Source of the DNA: Prochlorothrix hollandica PCC 9006 = CALU 1027
GTDB lineage: Bacteria > Cyanobacteriota > Cyanobacteriia > Prochlorotrichales > Prochlorotrichaceae
NCBI RefSeq assembly: GCF_000332315.1
Contig: NZ_KB235933.1
Span: forward strand, 683,992-747,991
Direction of reading: 5' to 3'
Length of the DNA stretch: 64,000 nt
A model generated the notes under the pieces. That model did not search any database. It saw nothing but the letters and a program-made list of their open reading frames with translations, and was not told the DNA's origin. Positions 18,653-25,676 of this stretch are shown in pieces. The stretch's first letter is position 1. Every line of letters begins with the position of its first letter. The position numbers were made by a program, and so were the translations under genes.

Positions 18653-21126
18653 GGGTTGATCTCCGGAGTTGTAAGCGGAGTGGAGTCGCTGGGATCGCTC
18701 TGCACAGCAGGATAAGAGCAAAATGGCAATAAATCGACTAAATCCCTCAAAATTGTCGTATAAACTGTATTGCCCTTCTTATTTTGACTGGACATCCAAG
18801 GGGCCAAATTGCCTGAATTGCTGTCTGCCTCACACCAGGGACCTTCAAAATTAGTTTTGAGGAGATTGCCCTTTTCCGCCTTGAGACGGGTGCGGAAGTA
18901 GCGGTAGTTGAGCATGGCGGTGCGCTTGCCTTGGGCCAGGAAACTGCGGATTTGATAAAGCTGGGACTTGGGAAACTCTGATTGTTTCAATGCGGCCAGC
19001 GTCTTCAACAGTCCGCCAATTTCATGGAGGGTATAGGGACCCCCATAGAGTTTGAGGCTATGGTTTTTAGCCTTGGGATTTTGGCTGGAAGCTGGCTGAT
19101 CAATCTCCAAGGCTTGCTTCCGAAAACTGCTAATCTTGGAGGAGATCATGGTCACAGATTTAAGTACCATAAAGTCAATTGTCCCACCATAATAATGGTA
19201 CTCTTTTTTCAGAACTTTAGCACGTTGTTTTGCTGATTTTAGCAATTGCTCCACTAGATTTTGAGCATAGTAAATGGGGGTATGATCGCCGGTGATTAAA
19301 ACTCCGATCGACATACTCAGGTGACAATTTGATGGGGGGGCATTTAATGGATTGTAATGGTGAGACTTCTGCTGTGTTTTCTTGAGACTATCTTGTTCCG
19401 CTACAGATCCTTTCACTTGATAGTTAGGGTTCCTCTCAATCAGAATCTTTTCAAATTCTTCACCGATACTCTGGGCAATCGCCAAAGCCTGGTCTGCGGG
19501 CACAACCAGGAAAACATCATCCCCACCAATGGTCACAATTTCAAAGGGATGAATCCAACTCCCATTGCGATTGTCTTCATCTGGGCTTAAGCCTTGAATT
19601 TCCCGCACCTGCAAATGCTTCGCTAGGGCCAGATAAACGGCTTGTTCCGTTGCCTCAGAAATATCTTTACTAAATCGCTGATAGTCCTGGGGTGTTTTCA
19701 AGCCCTGAATATAGCCACCTATATTATTACCATCGGCATAGATATAGGCAACAAATCCCTGCCCTGGATCAGTGACATTGCCAATTTCTCGCAAACTTCG
19801 GGCTTCTGTAATATCTGTAGCATCTGTAACATCTGTAACTAAATGCCCTTGATGGTAGCGATCCTTTTCTTGGCTACAAAGACCAGGGCCCGTATCAGTA
19901 TCTTTAAACGATCGCTCAAACCGCTGTACCCAGCTTTCAAAGAAGAGCGCTAAGGGTTGCCAAGGGTCTTCACCAATCGGCCTTTGCGACTGTAGGCACT
20001 TAAACCAGGCAGGTAATTCACCCTGTCCGTCCTGGCGTTTGGTGATTGCCCCGACAACTCGTTTTCGGGCCAGAACCTCCGAGATTTTTGTTTTATTATC
20101 AACCGTATTGGTCGCTTCTGGGCGGGCGATCGCCGAGCGACGATCGTACTCATCCCGCAACAAATAGGGGTGAGTCTCTAGCATTGGGGGATAACGACGA
20201 CTCAGGCGATGGGGAGAACTCGATAATCCTGATCCTCCCGATCGTCGCTGGTTAAAGGCGATGGCCAGCTTTGTCACCAGTTCATTGAAGCTTTTACGGC
20301 TCTGGAAATCATCAGAAAACGGTTGATCGTGATGGCGAAAGTAAGAGGCAACTAAGCCGTGGGTTTTTTGGGTCTCTGGGTGCAGAGTCTCCAGATTTTC
20401 CTGCCACCATTGCGCCTTATTTCCCTGCACTTGCCCTTGTAAACAGCCCAAGCGCAGTTCTAAGAGGCGGAATCTTTCCCCCACTGCACAGGAGTTGGCC
20501 GTCAGGGTTTCCTCGCCATAGCGAGCTTCAATGGCATCCGCCAACTCATCCACAAAGGCCGGGGGACAAAATGCTAGGATATTGCCCCCCGTGGAGTAAA
20601 TTATTAGGTCAGGAATCAGAGCTTCAGCTAGTTTTTCAGATCTGTTCTTGAGCCACTCCTGAATGGTCAGGGAAACCTGCTCATAGTTCTTGATTTTTAC
20701 CTTTTTTCCAAAAAATACAGGTAAATCTACTAAGTTAATGCGATCGAGCAAGGCCGAAGCACCTCGCACCTCCGGTAACTTTGACCCCTCAAACACATAG
20801 GTCTTAATCTTCGTTGCTCCCCCATAGACAAGGCCGATCTTGGCAGTCCATAGGCTGGAAGGGCTTGGATTGTCTAATAAAGCCTGGAGATCTGACTGAG
20901 TTTTGGGATATGGAAGCTGGGAGAGGGCCGTAACTTGATCGACAAACCGCTGCAAGTCTGCTGGCACATCGTCGGGTTTATTGTTCTCTAAGGCTAGAAT
21001 TGCGGCCTTTAAGTCATCTAATGGGTACTGGGGGATTTGTTCGGGTCCCCAGGCCAAACACCAGACTAAAGCTCTGTCCAACGTACTCAAACTGGCTTGG
21101 CTTGAATTTTTGCCTTCCGGAGTCAT
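18649..21126 (-). CDS. cas10: Cas10 large subunit, HD-less, with intact cyclase motif
   Basis: The protein has 825 residues. The N-terminus lacks the HD nuclease domain found in Csm1 and Cmr2: after about 90 helical residues it goes straight into the first palm (YVFEGSKLPEVRGASALLDR, 110-129). YADGNNIGGY lies at 463-472 and the second palm has GGDD at 534-537, the cyclic oligoadenylate synthase motif, intact. An HD-less Cas10 is typical of III-D. It should sense target-RNA binding and make cA signals for the CARF proteins of the locus. An in-frame repeat (TDVTDATDIT, about 431-440) sits in the linker before the second palm. The ATG is preceded by GGAG about 6-8 bases upstream. Confidence 0.93.
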   Translation of the reverse strand: MTPEGKNSSQASLSTLDRALVWCLAWGPEQIPQYPLDDLKAAILALENNKPDDVPADLQRFVDQVTALSQLPYPKTQSDLQALLDNPSPSSLWTAKIGLVYGGATKIKTYVFEGSKLPEVRGASALLDRINLVDLPVFFGKKVKIKNYEQVSLTIQEWLKNRSEKLAEALIPDLIIYSTGGNILAFCPPAFVDELADAIEARYGEETLTANSCAVGERFRLLELRLGCLQGQVQGNKAQWWQENLETLHPETQKTHGLVASYFRHHDQPFSDDFQSRKSFNELVTKLAIAFNQRRSGGSGLSSSPHRLSRRYPPMLETHPYLLRDEYDRRSAIARPEATNTVDNKTKISEVLARKRVVGAITKRQDGQGELPAWFKCLQSQRPIGEDPWQPLALFFESWVQRFERSFKDTDTGPGLCSQEKDRYHQGHLVTDVTDATDITEARSLREIGNVTDPGQGFVAYIYADGNNIGGYIQGLKTPQDYQRFSKDISEATEQAVYLALAKHLQVREIQGLSPDEDNRNGSWIHPFEIVTIGGDDVFLVVPADQALAIAQSIGEEFEKILIERNPNYQVKGSVAEQDSLKKTQQKSHHYNPLNAPPSNCHLSMSIGVLITGDHTPIYYAQNLVEQLLKSAKQRAKVLKKEYHYYGGTIDFMVLKSVTMISSKISSFRKQALEIDQPASSQNPKAKNHSLKLYGGPYTLHEIGGLLKTLAALKQSEFPKSQLYQIRSFLAQGKRTAMLNYRYFRTRLKAEKGNLLKTNFEGPWCEADSNSGNLAPWMSSQNKKGNTVYTTILRDLVDLLPFCSYPAVQSDPSDSTPLTTPEINP

Positions 21127-21195
21127 GATGGCATCTCCTGATTAGTATTGGAATTATACGTTAAATGACTGGTAATGCTCAGAAAACACAATTCC

Positions 21196-22458
21196 TTAAG
21201 TATTAGCCTGGATCCATGCCTTGATGGCTGATCCCAAGTGGGGCAAGTCCCGACGACCGAACACAGCTACCCGGCGATCGCGGGTTTCCGTCGCCAACTC
21301 TTCTTGCAGCCATTCCGGGCGATCGGACAAACAGACAAGTCCGACCCGCGCCTCAATACCGCCCAGTTGCCGCGATCGGACTCTAGCCTCTAGCAACTTT
21401 TGTTTGCAGCGCTGCTGACTCCCTGTCGTCGAGCAAGATAGGGCAAAAAGCTGGTAATGGCGTATAAAAGCCACATCAAATTCAAACTTTGGCCCATTTC
21501 GTTGAGGATTTTGGGGATCGGTAATATTGAAGGACATTTTAGCTTCATGAATGCCACAGGAGTCAGCAATCTGCTGCACTTGAGCCAAGGTGTAATGTTC
21601 CAACCAGACCCCATCCAGCCACTGACAAAGGGTTGTGAGAGGCTGCGCTTCTGCGGCAGACAAGCCAACCTTGGACCCCGCCTGTAAATTCCACTGGCCA
21701 GACCCACAGGCCAAATGGCGCTGTAGAACCCGTAGCCACTCCACAGGTAAGCGATCCACCGCCAGCGGCTCAAGCTGTTCCAATTGCCACTCCTTGCGCC
21801 AGTAGGCTTGCTTGGGCGGAACCTTGGCGGTGGCGCAGAGAACCTGATGGCACCAGGAGCGCCATGCTTGGCCCAACGCCTGATCTTGGTGTAGCGTCGC
21901 AAAATCCACCGCCGCAGCAGGGAGCAGGGGCTGGGCACGGGGGGGAGAATTCCCTTGCCACCGCAGCCCATGCAAGTAGAACAAAGACTTAAATGACAGC
22001 TTGAGGGGCACCTTAAAGCGAGGACTCAGGTCTTTCTCGTTATCAATCACCATTTCCAGGGTGTTGGAGTCTAAATAACTGAAAATCGTATCCGGATAGC
22101 GATGGGCGAGGAAGCGATAGGCATGGACAGCCATGACCTTGGTACCCCCGGTGTAATTCATCCCCACCCGCCCTGGGAGGTCAGTCGCCACCTCCCTAAG
22201 CCGCTGGCGAATCACCGATGGCTCCGCCTGGTAGGTAGCCAAATCCACTAAGGTGACCGTCCCAAAGCGGGAGCTGTCCTGGAGGAAGGTTTGCAGGTGT
22301 TGGGCTTGGGAGCGGGTGCGATCGGTGTGGATCAGATAAGCCATACCCCTCGGATTGACCAATTCAAGGGCAGCCACTGCGTTAGGAAGATTATTTTCCC
22401 CCAGTAACAGGAACAGATGATCGGCCCGGTAGGCATCGGGAATATGGAGGGAATTCAT
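21196..22458 (-). CDS. CARF protein with PD-(D/E)XK-like domain lacking canonical ExK (Card1/Can2-like)
   Basis: The protein has 420 residues. The N-terminal CARF domain is marked by HLFLLLGENNLPNAVAALEL near 14-33 and GMNYTGGTKVMAV (99-111). The C-terminal domain resembles the DUF1887/Card1 restriction-like fold: FEFDVAFI with Asp328, then a strand FALSCSTT where family members have ECK. Here the ExK pair is replaced by Ser341-Cys-Ser343. Lys352, Lys354 and Glu357 follow in KQKLLEA and could be a relocated active site, or the domain may be catalytically dead. It lies between csx3 and cas10 in the operon. It should bind cyclic oligoadenylate; whether it cuts DNA or RNA is open. Confidence 0.85.
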   Translation of the reverse strand: MNSLHIPDAYRADHLFLLLGENNLPNAVAALELVNPRGMAYLIHTDRTRSQAQHLQTFLQDSSRFGTVTLVDLATYQAEPSVIRQRLREVATDLPGRVGMNYTGGTKVMAVHAYRFLAHRYPDTIFSYLDSNTLEMVIDNEKDLSPRFKVPLKLSFKSLFYLHGLRWQGNSPPRAQPLLPAAAVDFATLHQDQALGQAWRSWCHQVLCATAKVPPKQAYWRKEWQLEQLEPLAVDRLPVEWLRVLQRHLACGSGQWNLQAGSKVGLSAAEAQPLTTLCQWLDGVWLEHYTLAQVQQIADSCGIHEAKMSFNITDPQNPQRNGPKFEFDVAFIRHYQLFALSCSTTGSQQRCKQKLLEARVRSRQLGGIEARVGLVCLSDRPEWLQEELATETRDRRVAVFGRRDLPHLGSAIKAWIQANT

Positions 22459-22459
22459 A

Positions 22460-22515
22460 GCAGTCGATCCTCGAAGCGAATGCGGGTTAGTCTCGAAGCG
22501 AATGCGGGTTAGTCA
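22460..22515. repeat. 22-bp direct repeat between csx3 and the CARF gene
   Basis: The unit CTCGAAGCGAATGCGGGTTA occurs twice in tandem in the 69-bp gap between the csx3-AAA and CARF genes. It is intergenic and has no evident role. Confidence 0.7.
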
Positions 22516-22527
22516 AGATATAGGGCG

Positions 22528-23478
22528 TTAACTAGGGTTGGAGGGGGAGAGGCACTGTGATCGGATTCGATCTAACAAGACTGGTGGGATTTTCGAGGTT
22601 TGCCCCGCGATCCAAGGACCAGCAGTGAGTTCTAAATAGGGCATTTCCTGGTGCAGGCTGAAGCCAGAATCAAGGCTACTGTGGATAACAGCCACGGGTT
22701 GGAGGTTGCCCCGATCGCGGCAGAATTCATGCCATGGTTCGATTTCCCTGGGATTTGAACTAATAATGAGATAGTGGGAGCAAGCCTCTAGCAGGGGCTG
22801 CTTTTCTGGTTGCACTTTGCCCCCCACATCGACTATGACTAAACGTTGCTGTCGCCGGAGATTGAGAATGGCTTGGGCGTGATAGGGAAAGAACCGATCT
22901 GTTAAGGTGCCTTTGTATTGATTTTTCCAAGCCTCTCGTTCTTCTGGGGTGGTGTCCTCCCCCAGTTCTAACCACCAGTTTCCTTCCCCATCCCACTGGG
23001 CACGTTGTAAGTAAACCGCCCCATTGTCTTGCATTAAGGCTTGCCAAAGGGCATAGGCCAACACACTTTTGCCACTATCCGGTGGTCCCACAATCAACAG
23101 CGCGGGACACAGATCCTGGGTAGAGGTCGCGCTGGGATCGACGGGCAAGACAGCCCCGATCTGGGTTTGGCGGGAGTGGGTTGCCACCACCACGGCCCCC
23201 TTCAGGCGTGGGTCATAGCACGCAACCCAAGCTGTTGGATGCAGTTCATGGACTAAGTATCCATACAGCCAGATGGGTGCCCGCCCTGAAATGACTACTC
23301 CTCCTGCCGCATCAATGCCGATCGGTAAGCGTAGTTCCCCTAAATCTTGGGGCTGAATCATTCGATCTGGGCTTGTTAACTCGATCGTCAGGACTTGGTA
23401 GCTAACATTGTGGAGCCAACGACGTTCACTCAAACCGAGAATAATAGGGGAATCCACAGGGGATATAGCAGGGGGCAT
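22528..23478 (-). CDS. csx3: Csx3 ring nuclease fused to an AAA/P-loop ATPase domain
   Basis: Start ATG 23478 is chosen because GGAG lies 6 bases upstream; the frame extends to 23589 without signals. Residues about 50-113 are a Csx3 domain: GGVVISGRAPIWLYGYLVHE, HPTAWVACYDPRLKGAVVVA and THSRQ. The conserved residues His77, His80 and Asp89 are kept. Csx3 (Crn3) degrades cyclic tetra-adenylate and so turns off type III signalling. Residues about 120-316 form a P-loop domain with Walker A GPPDSGKS (131-138) and Walker B LVIVDVGGK. The Csx3-AAA fusion is known in cyanobacteria and the role of the ATPase half is not settled. It is the first gene of the operon. Confidence 0.9.
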   Translation of the reverse strand: MPPAISPVDSPIILGLSERRWLHNVSYQVLTIELTSPDRMIQPQDLGELRLPIGIDAAGGVVISGRAPIWLYGYLVHELHPTAWVACYDPRLKGAVVVATHSRQTQIGAVLPVDPSATSTQDLCPALLIVGPPDSGKSVLAYALWQALMQDNGAVYLQRAQWDGEGNWWLELGEDTTPEEREAWKNQYKGTLTDRFFPYHAQAILNLRRQQRLVIVDVGGKVQPEKQPLLEACSHYLIISSNPREIEPWHEFCRDRGNLQPVAVIHSSLDSGFSLHQEMPYLELTAGPWIAGQTSKIPPVLLDRIRSQCLSPSNPS

Positions 23479-23789
23479 AACAGACTCCAGTAAAACAGTA
23501 ATTAGATCAAGAACAACTCTTAGACAAAGATTTTGTATTGGGCAGGTAAACCCCACCCCTACCGGATTTTGGTTAGCATTAAGTGGCAAAATCCCGCCCC
23601 TACTGGGTTTTGGGTTGGTGTAGGGGTCAGGAAACCTGACCCTGCCGGTGGAATGGGGTTCTAGCTAGTTTTGTCAGTCCCTCAGGGTCAGCGGTGTTCC
23701 CTTGAAATTCTCCCTTGAATAACTTGGGGATTCTGCGTAGTATACTCCCTGGATTGAAGGGGGGTATTCTAAAGTAGTGCAAACGTTGT
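23479..23789. other. Divergent regulatory region between csx3 and the WYL gene
   Basis: No gene is visible. It holds two degenerate copies of a 'CCCCACCCCTAC..GGATTTTGG' dispersed repeat (about 23550-23625) and a perfect inverted repeat at 23624-23642. Beyond it lies the family-1 MITE. Promoters of both the cas operon and the regulator should lie here, but I cannot place -10/-35 boxes with confidence. It shows no repeat-spacer pattern. Confidence 0.55.
23624..23642. promoter_or_regulatory. Perfect 8-bp inverted repeat, possible operator
   Basis: GGGTCAGG-AAA-CCTGACCC is an uninterrupted 8+8 inverted repeat with a 3-bp centre, about 145 bp upstream of csx3 and about 290 bp upstream of the WYL gene. 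It could be an operator for the WYL regulator, or simply the hairpin of a dispersed repeat. Confidence 0.3.
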
Positions 23790-23892
23790 TACAGCAGTCC
23801 TAAATGGGTTGTGTGGTGTGCCCCCGGAGGGGGCACACCACACCAAGGGTTTCAGCTATCGAGATGCCTACAACTGATTTAGGGTTGCTGTA
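23790..23892. mobile_element. MITE-like palindromic element, family 1, copy 2
   Basis: This is a 103-bp copy with the same TACAGCAGTCCTAAAT and ATTTAGGGTTGCTGTA ends and a central palindrome (GCCCCCGGAGGGGGC). It ends 39 bp before the WYL regulator start, separating that gene from upstream promoter DNA. Confidence 0.85.
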
Positions 23893-23933
23893 TGTCTAGG
23901 AGTTATGTCTAGGAGTTATGTCTAGGAGTTATG
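23891..23933. repeat. 13-bp tandem repeat carrying Shine-Dalgarno-like AGGAG and ATG
   Basis: TATGTCTAGGAGT occurs three times and then TATG, whose ATG (23931) is the start of the WYL gene. Each unit contains AGGAG and an ATG. Only the last ATG opens the long frame; the first reads into TAG after a few codons. The array therefore forms the ribosome-binding region. Confidence 0.8.
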
Positions 23934-25421
23934 ATCTCAACCTCTATCCCCGTCTACCTTCAGTCTCCCCCCGCCCCTGCAACCCTGCACTGGCTGAGTG
24001 AAGGACTTCTGGGTTCCCGGTTCCTGCGGACTATGCGCCTGTGGGACTGTCTCCAGCACTTCTATGGTGCCCCTTCTATTGCCCAGGATCCTTGGCCCGA
24101 TGCTTTTTCCTATCCTGATTGGCGCGATCGCCGGTTTGCCCCCAGCCATAACTCCCAGGAACTCGCGACCCCTCACCAAATACATGCAGCCTGCCAAGGC
24201 ACACCCTGCCTTTGTCAACAAAGTAGTTTGACCCTGCTGTGGGGGGACGTTCAGCCCCCAGGCTCTTGGTTACAGGACATGGCTCAGCTCGCCCACCTGT
24301 CTCAGGCCGATCTAGGGAATTTGCTCCAGCAATCGCCCTTTGCGGTGGTTCACCGCGTCCTCCGCAATGACCTCCAAGCCCTTGTCCACCAAGGTTTCCT
24401 GAGTAAACCGTCTAGGGGACGCTATCGGTGTCTCACCCCTCAGACCTTGCCCCTGCCTCCAGCACCGCCCCAATCTGGAGCCATGCAGCATCCCTTGGCG
24501 AGTCTCTCTGATAGCCAATGTTGGGATGTGATGCGGGCCTTGGAAGCCGTTGCTTTTCTTCAGCCCAGCCTTGAACCCATCATTCAGCAAATCTGGGAGC
24601 ATCAATATCAGCAGTCCCATCCAGCTCTCCCCACCGCAACTGCCCAACGTGTTTTCTTTGAGGTGAACTACATTTTTGCTGAATCCGATCGCGATCGGGT
24701 TGATACCTATCAGTTTCAATTGGAACAACTCTGGCAGTCTGCTGTCCCTGGTGTCATTCAGTTTGAGTCGTGGTTGCCCCATCAACACGCTTTAGCCACC
24801 GCTACGGTTTACCCGGTCTGTATCCATTACACACGGCGGGCGAAGTATTTGAGTGCCTATGGGACTCATGCGGATGGCACCTGGGGTTGGCATAATTACC
24901 GTCTCGATCGCATTCGATCGCAACAACTTCGCCTATTGCCCTGGGGAGATCCCACCGTTCCCGATCAACTGCGTGACCTCTGGCGTTCCGGTAGCCTCCC
25001 CACGCCCACAGCGGTTCTCAGCAGTCTGGAAGAAGCCTGGGGCTTTAATTTTTATCTGCCTAAGGTGCCGATGATCCTGCGCTTTAACCGCCGCTTTGCT
25101 CAGGACTATGTGACCCAAACCCAACGTCATGAAACGTTTCAAGCGATCGATTACCCTCAGATCCTTCACTGGCTCACCACTGTCCTGGGTTCTAGGGCTG
25201 AACTACAGACGACCCGCGAACTTTTAGCCCAACGATCCGCCGAGGATGCCTATTTCCGAGCTTGGATTCGCCTCGGCGATATTAATATCACGATGCGCCT
25301 GCGAGAGTGGCGACCGGCTGGGGAGGTGATTTACCCCCTGGAATTGAGGAAGATGATGCTTGAAGAATTGGAACAAGAACAGAACTGGTATAAAGCGATA
25401 GACTGCATCAATGAACCGTAA
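23931..25421 (+). CDS. WYL-domain regulator, TIGR03985-type CRISPR-associated protein
   Basis: The protein has 496 residues and is divergent from the cas operon. About residues 110-165 look like a winged-helix segment (FAVVHRVLRNDLQALVHQGF), and the middle (about 230-330) is the WYL-type ligand or nucleic-acid binding part with PVCIHYTRRAKYLSAYG. The overall architecture and the neighbourhood match the TIGR03985 family, cyanobacterial proteins next to Csx10/Csx19 loci; WYL regulators such as Sll7009 of Synechocystis affect CRISPR expression. It is probably a regulator of the operon across the shared 450-bp gap. The family name is given from pattern recognition only. Confidence 0.7.
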   Translation: MISTSIPVYLQSPPAPATLHWLSEGLLGSRFLRTMRLWDCLQHFYGAPSIAQDPWPDAFSYPDWRDRRFAPSHNSQELATPHQIHAACQGTPCLCQQSSLTLLWGDVQPPGSWLQDMAQLAHLSQADLGNLLQQSPFAVVHRVLRNDLQALVHQGFLSKPSRGRYRCLTPQTLPLPPAPPQSGAMQHPLASLSDSQCWDVMRALEAVAFLQPSLEPIIQQIWEHQYQQSHPALPTATAQRVFFEVNYIFAESDRDRVDTYQFQLEQLWQSAVPGVIQFESWLPHQHALATATVYPVCIHYTRRAKYLSAYGTHADGTWGWHNYRLDRIRSQQLRLLPWGDPTVPDQLRDLWRSGSLPTPTAVLSSLEEAWGFNFYLPKVPMILRFNRRFAQDYVTQTQRHETFQAIDYPQILHWLTTVLGSRAELQTTRELLAQRSAEDAYFRAWIRLGDINITMRLREWRPAGEVIYPLELRKMMLEELEQEQNWYKAIDCINEP

Positions 25422-25676
25422 TAACAGCGGCTCTCCTGAGTTGATGGCTCAGCGCTCCCACCCTCAAAACCCGTTAGGGGAGGGGTTGCCCCGCCCAACG
25501 CAGAGCCTTGGATCAAGCAATCAGGATCAGAACACTGGAGGCAAGGCTGATGGGGCACTAGCACCAGGGTCATCCGTTGCCAAACCCCTAAGGGTTGAGG
25601 ACTACCCACCCCCATTCTCCTTCCCCTTTTTAATAAAAAACCTTAAAATCTCTATAAACTGAACGATTAGCCTGCT

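Larger units (their letters stand above)
10125..25421. other. Type III-D-like CRISPR-Cas effector and signalling locus
   Basis: Twelve minus-strand genes (23478 down to 10125) are tightly packed, with several ATGA overlaps or abutting stops and starts, and one divergent regulator lies at 23931-25421. The subtype call rests on an HD-less Cas10, Csx10 as the Cas5 component, several Cas7/RAMP genes and a Csx19-like protein, which together mark III-D. Signalling parts are two CARF proteins and a Csx3-AAA protein. No adaptation genes, no cas6 and no repeat-spacer array are present here, so crRNA must be supplied from another locus. Confidence 0.85.

Noticed and set aside
23479..23930. Gap beside the cas operon considered as a CRISPR array or leader
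   Set aside because: It contains only dispersed palindromic repeats, one MITE and a 13-bp array; no repeat-spacer periodicity of 60-75 bp.
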